Positions 25,885 to 32,733 of a stretch of 63,480 nt of DNA are shown piece by piece (the stretch's first letter is position 1; the number at the start of each line of letters is the position of its first letter). The DNA lies in the NCBI GenBank assembly GCA_964629225.1, contig CAZVQC010000010.1, forward strand, positions 1-63,480, read 5' to 3'. Source of the DNA: RUG14199 sp964629225. GTDB taxonomy: Bacteria > Bacillota > Clostridia > Oscillospirales > CAG-272. The notes beneath the pieces were generated by a model, which was given only the letters and a program-made list of their open reading frames with translations, did not search any database and had not been told where the DNA came from. The position numbers and the translations under genes were made by a program.

Positions 25885-25913
25885 ATGATATCATATTTTT
25901 CTTAAAAGGTCAA
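25885..25913 (-). promoter_or_regulatory. Promoter of the 24967 lipoprotein gene
   Basis: On the minus strand TTGACC (25908-25913), 17 bases, TATCAT (25885-25890). Confidence 0.72.
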
Positions 25914-25974
25914 GTACCCGAAGTAGGATAATTGCCGTAAGGGGGCATTTTTACCGCGTTTAGTTGAAAAACTG

Positions 25975-26538
25975 TCAAATAACAGGAGCGGAAAGACCTT
26001 TTAGTCTGTCTACAGCATCCTTGCATACAAGTGTGCAGTGCTCTTTTATGTAGTATTCTGTCTCATTTCGGCATTTAGTAGCCCCGAATTCTTCCGCATG
26101 ATATTCCTCGTTTTCGGTGATGAGGTAGTATCTGCCTCGATGATGCTCATGATACAGATAGGAATACGATGACTGCTTTTTGGATATCTCTTTGCAGGCG
26201 CCGAGCACGTCTTCCAGCTGTTCGAACCGGTAAACTGTTCTGTGTTTGCAGTCATCGTTGCTGTTTTTACTTTTTGTTCTTGACAGTTCCGCATCTTTTA
26301 CGTCGCCGTACGTTACCTTCGTTATGAAAAGCTCGCATCCGCCGTCTTTTGAAAAATAACATTCAACATAATAGTCGGCACTTTCATCCTTTTCAAGTCC
26401 CGCATCCGAGAATATTGAATCGATCGCATCGTGGGATACTTCCTCAGGATATCCGTCTTCATCTATTCCGTATTTTTTGACGTCTTTTTTCGACAGAGTG
26501 ACTTTTACCGTGTTTCGGTCAATTATGATAAGCTCCAA
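25975..26538 (-). CDS. MecA-like adaptor protein
   Basis: The 187-residue protein has the two-part layout of MecA: an N-terminal domain (MELIIIDRNTVKVTLSKKDV, about 1-70), a polar linker, and a C-terminal domain with VYRFEQLEDVLGACKEI and LYHEHHRGRYYLI. In Bacilli MecA delivers substrates to ClpC for degradation. Whether this one does the same is inference, since no clp gene is nearby. The start is TTG (26536-26538) with AAAGGA nine bases upstream; no ATG is available near it. Confidence 0.65.
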   Translation of the reverse strand: MELIIIDRNTVKVTLSKKDVKKYGIDEDGYPEEVSHDAIDSIFSDAGLEKDESADYYVECYFSKDGGCELFITKVTYGDVKDAELSRTKSKNSNDDCKHRTVYRFEQLEDVLGACKEISKKQSSYSYLYHEHHRGRYYLITENEEYHAEEFGATKCRNETEYYIKEHCTLVCKDAVDRLKGLSAPVI

Positions 26539-26627
26539 GACTTAGCATCCTTTCGTTCGGATAATACCATTATAGTGCTTTTTTCAAAAAAAGTAACTGC
26601 AAAAAATACGGAAGGAAAGGCAGAAAA

Positions 26628-26661
26628 TGAAAAAACGCATTTCCCCATCGGGAAATGCGTT
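26628..26661 (-). terminator. Terminator after rluB, end of the nine-gene leftward unit
   Basis: The 12-bp stem AACGCATTTCCC/GGGAAATGCGTT (26634-26645 with 26650-26661) is followed on the minus strand by TTTTTTC. Confidence 0.9.
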
Positions 26662-26664
26662 TGT

Positions 26665-26716
26665 AATATCCACGGGTTTTGCCGGGCATAACGGGGGCGT
26701 TCAATATCCTGTCATT
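26665..26716. repeat. Stray 52-bp copy of aldo/keto reductase gene sequence
   Basis: This matches 1698-1749 at 50 of 52 positions. It lies between rluB and its terminator, outside any gene, with no obvious target-site duplication. Confidence 0.9.
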
Positions 26717-26727
26717 ACAAAACGGAT

Positions 26728-27465
26728 TCAGAGCCTCTTTAAGTAGGCGATCTCATCGGCGGTAAGATACCGCCATTTTCCTTTTTCAAGGTCTCCGAGA
26801 GTTATAGTGCCGACTTTGACTCGGCACAGCCTCATTACGGTGAGCCCGCAGAGTTCGCACATTTTTCTTATCTGCCTGTTTCGACCTTCGTGGATGGTGA
26901 TCTCAAAGGAGGATGAAACGGCTCCGTCCCGTCCGGTCTTTCCTGCACTCAGCGTAACTATCTTTGCGGGACTGATCAGGTATCCGTCGATCTCCATGGG
27001 ACGTGACATCATTTCGGCATCTTCTTTTTTGAAGATCCCCTTTGTTCTGACTCTGTATGTCTTTTCTATGTTGTGGGAGGGATGAGTCAGCTTGCAGGCA
27101 AGGTTCCCGTCATCGGTCATGATAAGAAGTCCCTCGGAAAACATGTCGAGCCTGCCCACGGGATAGATCCGCTTACCGATATCTGTGACGAGATCGGTGA
27201 CGTTTTTTCGCCCCTTTTCGTCACTCATGGTAGTCACGTAACCCATCGGTTTGTTGAGCATTATGTAAGTGTGTTCCCCCTTGGGAGGAACTATCCTTTT
27301 TCCGTCAAAGACGATAACGTCGCTTTCTGCATCTGCTTTCTCACCGATGGCGGCAATGTTTCCGTTGACGGTCACTCTGCCGTCAGCGATCATTTTTTCT
27401 GCGGCACGCCTTGACATTATTCCCGCATCGGTGAAGATCTTTTGAAGGCGGATCTTGTCTCCCAT
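26728..27465 (-). CDS. rluB: Ribosomal large-subunit pseudouridine synthase B family
   Basis: The 245-residue RsuA/RluB-family enzyme has an N-terminal S4 RNA-binding domain (RLQKIFTDAGIMSRRAAEKMI) and the catalytic Asp in GRLDMFSEGLLIMTDDG near residue 105. It also has the family motif HEGRNRQIRKMCE. The family isomerises uridine in 23S rRNA helix 89, or in 16S rRNA for RsuA. The gene starts nine bases after dac, with GGAG seven bases before the ATG. In Bacillus, rluB ends the scpA-scpB-ypuI-dacB-spmA-spmB-rluB group; spmA and spmB are missing here. Confidence 0.9.
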   Translation of the reverse strand: MGDKIRLQKIFTDAGIMSRRAAEKMIADGRVTVNGNIAAIGEKADAESDVIVFDGKRIVPPKGEHTYIMLNKPMGYVTTMSDEKGRKNVTDLVTDIGKRIYPVGRLDMFSEGLLIMTDDGNLACKLTHPSHNIEKTYRVRTKGIFKKEDAEMMSRPMEIDGYLISPAKIVTLSAGKTGRDGAVSSSFEITIHEGRNRQIRKMCELCGLTVMRLCRVKVGTITLGDLEKGKWRYLTADEIAYLKRL

Positions 27466-27474
27466 CCTTGACTC

Positions 27475-28593
27475 CTATCTGAATATCTGCTTTAGTTTTT
27501 CAAGTGCCCCCGTCTCTGAGTCTCTCACTACGCTGATGTCTGCTTTCAGTGGGACGGAGCCCACCGCTCTGTCACCGGCGAATACATGCGCAGTTGCAAG
27601 GACGTCGCCCTTGGCGATCGGTGCAAAAACAGGACGTCGTCCTTCTACTTTAACGGTGATCTCTTCGCCATTCCTTATCACCGTGTCGAAGGAGAGGTCA
27701 TTTGAGACCGTTATCTCTCCGTGGCCGAACACTTCCAATTTCCTTGACACCGACCCAATATCAATGACACGGACCTTTGAAAACTCAGAGAAACCGAGGT
27801 CGAGAAGGGCAGTGTGGTCGCTCCAATCGGACGGTGCATCAAGTGTCACCGCCACCATTCTCACTCCGTTTCTCTCGGCGGCTGAAACAAGGCAGCGGCC
27901 GCTTGCCTTGGTAAAGCCGGTCTTGACTCCGACGGCACCGTCGTAGATGCGGAGCATTTTGTTGTGGTTCTTCACCGGTTTGACGGTTTCACCGCCGTTG
28001 ATATCGATACGGTACTCCGAGGTGGAGACAATCTTTGCAAACTCCTCGTTTTCCATGGCAAATACCGCAAGGTGTGCAAGGTCATCGGCGGTGGTGTAGT
28101 GTTCCTCATCGGGGAGTCCGTGGGGATTTGTAAAATGTGTGTTAGACAGCCCGAGTTGTGTTGCTTTTTCATTCATCAACGCAGCGAAACCTTCGACCGA
28201 GTCTCCGATCTCCACTGCGACCGCTACGGCGCAGTCGTTGGCACTCCGTAGCATCATACCGTACAAGAGGTCTCTCATCGTCAGTGTGTCACCTTCGCAC
28301 AGGTAGAGGGAAGTTCCTTCGATACCGATAGCTTCTTTTGGTATTATTACTTCTCGGTCAAGGTCGCCCACTTCTATGGCAATGATACAGGTCATTATTT
28401 TAGTGGTGCTTGCCATGGGGAGGACCGTGTCACCGTTTTTTGAAAAGACAGTAATGCCGGTGTCCGCATTGATGAGAACTGCGCTTTTTGCCGAGATCGA
28501 CGGGGCCGCCTCGGCATGAGAAGTAACAGAAAAAGAGGGTAATACCGCAGTTGCAAGAAGTATCGATATTATTTTGATAATGCTTTTTTTCAT
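27475..28593 (-). CDS. D-alanyl-D-alanine carboxypeptidase (PBP5/DacB/DacF family)
   Basis: The 372-residue serine peptidase has a cleavable signal peptide (1-27). The active-site motifs are all present: STTK in PMASTTKIM, SAN in LRSANDCAV and KTG in GVKTGFTKASG. A C-terminal PBP5-type beta domain follows. It trims the terminal D-Ala from peptidoglycan stem peptides. I start it at ATG 28593, where the signal peptide begins; the frame extends upstream to 28779 but would overlap gerW. Its position between gerW and rluB matches dacB of Bacillus, a spore cortex enzyme, so a sporulation role is likely but unproven. Confidence 0.88.
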   Translation of the reverse strand: MKKSIIKIISILLATAVLPSFSVTSHAEAAPSISAKSAVLINADTGITVFSKNGDTVLPMASTTKIMTCIIAIEVGDLDREVIIPKEAIGIEGTSLYLCEGDTLTMRDLLYGMMLRSANDCAVAVAVEIGDSVEGFAALMNEKATQLGLSNTHFTNPHGLPDEEHYTTADDLAHLAVFAMENEEFAKIVSTSEYRIDINGGETVKPVKNHNKMLRIYDGAVGVKTGFTKASGRCLVSAAERNGVRMVAVTLDAPSDWSDHTALLDLGFSEFSKVRVIDIGSVSRKLEVFGHGEITVSNDLSFDTVIRNGEEITVKVEGRRPVFAPIAKGDVLATAHVFAGDRAVGSVPLKADISVVRDSETGALEKLKQIFR

Positions 28594-28699
28594 CAGAATG
28601 ACCGTCCGTACAATGAGTTTTCTGTTTTTACCATTTCCGTTCGGTGATAATATGATACTTTGAATAGTTATCCTCTTTTTCCTCGGAGTCACAGTAATG

Positions 28700-29107
28700 T
28701 TATTCTTCGTCAGTTTTCTTTGAAAAGACAGCCTTGAGTTTTTCTGCAATATCCGGAGCTTTCTCGATAAGTCCCACAATGTCGCTTACCGGGTCGGGAT
28801 TGTTTCTCACGGTGTCTTTGACGCTCAGCATCTCCACCTTGCCGTCGGAGTGGATGACAAGAAAGCACACGGGAGTGAGGGACAGACCGGTGCCGCCACC
28901 ACCGCCGAAATTGTTTTTCTTTTCGGCAACTTTTCCGGCATAATCGAGTCCGCCGGAAACAAATCCGACAGACAGTTTTGAAACGGGAATTATCGTGGTC
29001 CCGTTTTCCGCTTTTATAGCTTCTCCTATGATGGTATCGGCGTCCATAACGCTTTTGAGACTTGCCACTGAGGACTCGATGATCTCGCTCATTTTGTTGT
29101 CGTTCAT
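28700..29107 (-). CDS. gerW: GerW/YtfJ family sporulation protein
   Basis: The 135-residue protein carries the family core GTTIIPVSKLSVGFVSGG followed by a glycine run and GLSLTPVCFLVI. In Bacillus YtfJ (GerW) is a forespore protein needed for full germination. Here it overlaps the stop of the DUF2953 gene in a TAATG junction, so the two are translated together as in Bacillus ytfI-ytfJ. Its 3' end is followed by about 106 bases before dac. Confidence 0.88.
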   Translation of the reverse strand: MNDNKMSEIIESSVASLKSVMDADTIIGEAIKAENGTTIIPVSKLSVGFVSGGLDYAGKVAEKKNNFGGGGGTGLSLTPVCFLVIHSDGKVEMLSVKDTVRNNPDPVSDIVGLIEKAPDIAEKLKAVFSKKTDEE

Positions 29108-29742
29108 TATGTTTTCTTCCTTTCGGTTTTTTTAGTTTCTTCTTTGATCTTTGCCTTGATGAATCTTGCAAAGAATTTGAATATCACCTTGAGCACATGA
29201 GAAAGTCTTGCTCTGAACGTGATATCCACGTCAAAAGCGGTGTAATCGGATGTGAAATCGGGCTCGATGATGACGTTTTTATCGGACTCCGGATCCAGCA
29301 CTGCCACGTTGTCTATCACTTCGAAAATGGCGGATGCAAACATCTTGTAAGTGCCGCAGGTAACGGCTACCTTTGCAGCATCCTCGCCGCCTACGGTAAT
29401 ATGGAACTTGGCGCTTTTGAAGTGAAGCTTTTTGGCAAATTCTTTCAAGAGAGCCTTAACTGTTTTTGCCATGGTGAAGATATCCTTGGTATCGGGTAAG
29501 GGCTTTTTTTTCTCTCTTTTTTTCTCACCTTTGCCGGTTTCGGCGGTTTTTGCTTTCCTCGGGCTGCTTGATTTCTTGCTTTTCTTTTTATTGCCGATAA
29601 GACGGAAGAGATCGATCTTCAAAAACGAGTATTCCAAGAACAGTCGTGTGTCACCATCATAGGTAACTCTGATCCCGGCAAATTGAAGCAAAAGAAAAGC
29701 TGTGAGTGCCAAAACGGCAGCAATTATGATCAGTGCCGTCAT
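29107..29742 (-). CDS. ytfI: DUF2953 protein (YtfI-like)
   Basis: The 211-residue protein has one N-terminal hydrophobic segment (2-22), then YDGDTRLFLEYSFLKIDLFR. A very basic linker follows (about 50-80: KKKSKKSSSPRKAKTAET), and then a beta-rich domain. The family is found next to ytfJ/gerW in spore formers, and its role is unknown. GGAGGAG lies directly before the ATG. It is coupled to gerW by a one-base stop-start overlap. Confidence 0.8.
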   Translation of the reverse strand: MTALIIIAAVLALTAFLLLQFAGIRVTYDGDTRLFLEYSFLKIDLFRLIGNKKKSKKSSSPRKAKTAETGKGEKKREKKKPLPDTKDIFTMAKTVKALLKEFAKKLHFKSAKFHITVGGEDAAKVAVTCGTYKMFASAIFEVIDNVAVLDPESDKNVIIEPDFTSDYTAFDVDITFRARLSHVLKVIFKFFARFIKAKIKEETKKTERKKT

Positions 29743-29759
29743 ATCTCCTCCTTCAAAAG

Positions 29760-30581
29760 TTACGGTAAGTCACTGCCTTCGTCGTAGTCTGTGCCGTCCT
29801 CTGTCTCAGACTCTGCATCGGAGGTCTCGTCGTAGGGAAGGGACTCCTGCCTTTCTCCCTCGGGAGTGACACAGACCTCAGGCAGATCTCCGAGAGACGT
29901 CATTCCGAAAACTCTGAGAAAATCGTCTGTGGTTCTGTAGAGGACGGGACGCCCCGGTGCATCGAGTCTTCCACAGGGCTCGATAAGGTGCTTCTCCGCA
30001 AGAGACGTCACGGCATAGCTTGAATCAACGCCTCTTACTGTGTCCACAAACGCTCTGGTCACAGGTTCATTATAGGCTATTATTGCCAAAACTTCAATGG
30101 ATGAAGCGGAGAGATTTCCGCCTCTTCTGATTCCGAGTGCTTCACGGATGCTCGCACCGTACTCTTCTTTTGTGCAGAGCTGGCAGGCATCGTCAAAGGC
30201 GAGAAGGAGCACTCCTCTGGGAATGGCACCGGGAGCATCCGGTGAGAATCCGTTGTATTCATCGGCGTATTCCCGAACTATCTTTTTAACCTGACCCGGG
30301 GTCAGCTGCAATACGGATGCCAGCTTGTCGTATCTGACAGGGTAACCTGCCGCAAAAAGGACAGCTTCCACCGTGGATTTTATTCTGTCAAGTCGCTCTT
30401 TGTCGGAAAAAAGGTCATTTTCGGCTTCAATTTCGCAGTCATGATCCGTGTCGACTGTCCCGATGCCTGTTTCTTCGGCTTCGCGGTTTTCGCCGGACTC
30501 ACCGTCCGGAAGTCGACAGTCGAGACTTGTTACGTTCTCCAAAGGATACTCCTCGGTCATGCTTTTGATCTCATAATTCAT
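29760..30581 (-). CDS. scpB: Segregation and condensation protein B
   Basis: The 273-residue protein contains the twin winged-helix core of ScpB (about 66-240): STVEAVLFAAGYPVRYDKLA, SASSIEVLAIIAYNEPVTR, RGVDSSYAVTSLAEKHLIEPCGR and YRTTDDFLRVFG. ScpB dimers bind ScpA and the SMC head in chromosome segregation. Unusual are an acidic N-terminal extension of about 65 residues and an acidic C-terminal tail of about 35, making it longer than typical ScpB. If both are real they are probably disordered; an internal start is possible but no better one is visible. It starts 10 bases after scpA. Confidence 0.9.
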   Translation of the reverse strand: MNYEIKSMTEEYPLENVTSLDCRLPDGESGENREAEETGIGTVDTDHDCEIEAENDLFSDKERLDRIKSTVEAVLFAAGYPVRYDKLASVLQLTPGQVKKIVREYADEYNGFSPDAPGAIPRGVLLLAFDDACQLCTKEEYGASIREALGIRRGGNLSASSIEVLAIIAYNEPVTRAFVDTVRGVDSSYAVTSLAEKHLIEPCGRLDAPGRPVLYRTTDDFLRVFGMTSLGDLPEVCVTPEGERQESLPYDETSDAESETEDGTDYDEGSDLP

Positions 30582-30591
30582 CGTGTCACTC

Positions 30592-31380
30592 TTATTCCTC
30601 GTTGATTATTCTGACAAGCTCCTCTGCGCTTGTGCCTTCTTTCATCGATACGCTTGTATCCGATGCCGCATCGATGGTGCCGCTTTCGCTCACGTATCCC
30701 TCTTCCTCGTGAAGGATAAGGTGACCGGATTTAAGCAGTTCAAGCATTGCGAGAAACATGGATACCAATTCCGATCTGTCCTCGGCACTTCTGAAGAAAC
30801 TTCCGAGGGTGATCCTTCTGCCGCCTCTCAGTCTTGCGGCAAGGTTTTGAACTATAGATACTACCGAAACGGTCTTTTTCTTGATTATCGGGTCGAATTT
30901 CTTTTTCGCCTCGTCGTCTGTCACCCGAACTTCGCTGACCACGTGAAGAAACGCCTTGTAAAGAAGCATTGAATCGTGATCGGCAACGTAGGTCTTGTCC
31001 ATCGTGATCTCATCGGTGTCCTTCGCCATTCGCTGACCGTATTCCTCGAACATCTCTCTAAGGTAGACCGAGGCGGCCTTGGCACGCTGATACTCAAGAA
31101 GAGCGGCGGCAAGAGCCTCGCGGGGGTCCTCCTCATCCTCGCTGTCGCGGGGAAGGAGCATCCGGCTTTTTATGAGCATCAGCTCGGATGCCATCAGTGC
31201 AAAGTCACTTGAAAGCTCGATGGTCATGCTCTCTGCCTTGGAAATGTAGTCCATGTACTGATCGCAAAGCAGCGAAATGGGAATGTCCCCGATGTCTATC
31301 TTGTTTTTCGTTATCAAGGACAGTAACAGGTCAAGAGGACCTTCAAATTTTTCAAGTTTGTAATTGATCGATTCCATCAT
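30592..31380 (-). CDS. scpA: Segregation and condensation protein A
   Basis: The 262-residue kleisin subunit of the SMC-ScpAB condensin begins with the family hallmark LEKFEGPLDLLLSLI, followed by IDIGDIPISLLCDQYMDYI and a helical middle (FALMASELMLIKSRMLLP). The C-terminal winged helix (LGSFFRSAEDRSELVSMFLAMLELLKSG) contacts the SMC head. Its ATG directly follows the TGA of the M50 protease gene. Confidence 0.93.
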   Translation of the reverse strand: MMESINYKLEKFEGPLDLLLSLITKNKIDIGDIPISLLCDQYMDYISKAESMTIELSSDFALMASELMLIKSRMLLPRDSEDEEDPREALAAALLEYQRAKAASVYLREMFEEYGQRMAKDTDEITMDKTYVADHDSMLLYKAFLHVVSEVRVTDDEAKKKFDPIIKKKTVSVVSIVQNLAARLRGGRRITLGSFFRSAEDRSELVSMFLAMLELLKSGHLILHEEEGYVSESGTIDAASDTSVSMKEGTSAEELVRIINEE

Positions 31381-32088
31381 TCACCCGATCCTTAAAAAGG
31401 GGATCTTCAATATCAGTTCGGCCATAAGGTCGCTGATACGTACGGTCACGTATGACAGCGGCCCATCAAGAAGCCCGAAATAGAGAAGTATCACAAGTCC
31501 TATGGCTATGTATTTTTCATACTTCATCACCTTGAAGTAGAGATGAGACGGGAGAAAAATGGAGACTATCCTCGAACCGTCAAGCGGCGGTATCGGGATA
31601 AGGTTGAATATCGCCAGTTGGAGATTCACCAGATGGAAATAGTAGAAAAAATTAAAAAGCACCACTAACACCGTCGGGTATTCGGTCGCAATTTCAAGCG
31701 AAGGATCGATCTTAAAACTAAGCACCAATGTGCCGTATTGCAGAAACAGCCCCAAGAATGAAAGAATTACGTTTGATATGGGCCCTGCAAATGCGGTCAA
31801 TGCCATTCCGAGTTTTCTGTTTTTGAATCTAATGGGATTGATCGGAACGGGCTCAGCCCAACCGAATCCGGTCAGAAGCATCGAAATGAAGCCTATTGGG
31901 TTCAAATGTCTCAAGGGATTGAGAGAGAGTCTGCCCCTGCTTTTTGCAGTTGTATCTCCCAGAGCGTAGGCCGTCAGTGCGTGGCTGAATTCATGGAAAG
32001 ACAGAGAGAAAACCGAAGTAAAAAGAGCGAACAGGATCAAAGGGATCGCTATTCTCAACGGATAGTTCCGCATTATCGAGATTATCAT
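31381..32088 (-). CDS. Site-2 protease family (M50) membrane metalloprotease
   Basis: The 235-residue polytopic protein has the zinc motif HEFSH in SLSFHEFSHALTAYALGD and the second metal motif NLIPIPPLDGSRI with its ligand Asp. This matches the short YwhC/YdiL-like group of M50 proteases, which lack a PDZ domain. Substrates are unknown. GGAG lies nine bases before the ATG. It sits between engB and scpA without a gap to scpA, a neighbourhood often seen in Firmicutes. Confidence 0.88.
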   Translation of the reverse strand: MIISIMRNYPLRIAIPLILFALFTSVFSLSFHEFSHALTAYALGDTTAKSRGRLSLNPLRHLNPIGFISMLLTGFGWAEPVPINPIRFKNRKLGMALTAFAGPISNVILSFLGLFLQYGTLVLSFKIDPSLEIATEYPTVLVVLFNFFYYFHLVNLQLAIFNLIPIPPLDGSRIVSIFLPSHLYFKVMKYEKYIAIGLVILLYFGLLDGPLSYVTVRISDLMAELILKIPFLRIG

Positions 32089-32104
32089 CTTTGCCGTCTC
32101 CTTT

Positions 32105-32710
32105 CTATTTCAGGTCACAGTGTGAAAGTATCGCATTCCAGAGTGTGTCTCTTCCTTCCTTAGTTTTTGAGGAAAAGGTAATTATTTCTTCGGCGGCTGC
32201 TACGTCCGGGTCGTTTGCGATGCCTTCGGTGAACTTTTTCCGCTCAGTTGCGTTCAACTTGTCGCATTTGGTTCCCACTACGATGAATGGTATCTCACTC
32301 TCGGTGAGAAATGCAAGCATATCTCTGTCATCTTTAGTGGGACCGATACGGGAGTCTATGAGCTGTATTACCAGCATCAATTTGTCAAAATGGGGATTGG
32401 CGGTGAAGTATCCGTCGGTGAGCTTTGACCATTTCAGCTTGTCCTCGTAGGTTCTTTTCGCATAGCCGTAGCCGGGCAAATCGACTAAGAACAGCTTTTT
32501 GTCGATATCGTAGAAATTGACTGTTATCGTCTTGCCGGGCTCGGAGCTGACTCTTGCGAGACTCTTTCTGCCGAGAAGACAGTTGATAAGAGTGCTCTTT
32601 CCCACGTTTGAACGCCCCGCCATCGCCACCTGGGGGATGAAGTCGGAGGGGAACTGCTTAGTCAAGCCCGCCGATATTCTGAGGCTTGCGTTGTTAAGAT
32701 TGATCTTCAT
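32105..32710 (-). CDS. engB: Ribosome biogenesis GTPase EngB/YsxC
   Basis: The 201-residue TRAFAC GTPase has G1 AGRSNVGKST, G3 DLPGYGYAKR, G4 GTKCDKL and G5 ITFSSKTKEG, plus the family's PGKTITVNFY switch. It is needed late in 50S subunit assembly. It follows lon by 23 bases, the usual order in Gram-positive and many other genomes. Confidence 0.94.
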   Translation of the reverse strand: MKINLNNASLRISAGLTKQFPSDFIPQVAMAGRSNVGKSTLINCLLGRKSLARVSSEPGKTITVNFYDIDKKLFLVDLPGYGYAKRTYEDKLKWSKLTDGYFTANPHFDKLMLVIQLIDSRIGPTKDDRDMLAFLTESEIPFIVVGTKCDKLNATERKKFTEGIANDPDVAAAEEIITFSSKTKEGRDTLWNAILSHCDLK

Positions 32711-32733
32711 TGGGATCCTTCCGAAATTATTTA

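Noticed and set aside
28594..28779. Upstream extension of the dac gene
   Set aside because: It would overlap gerW and bury the signal peptide; ATG 28593 gives a normal signal sequence.
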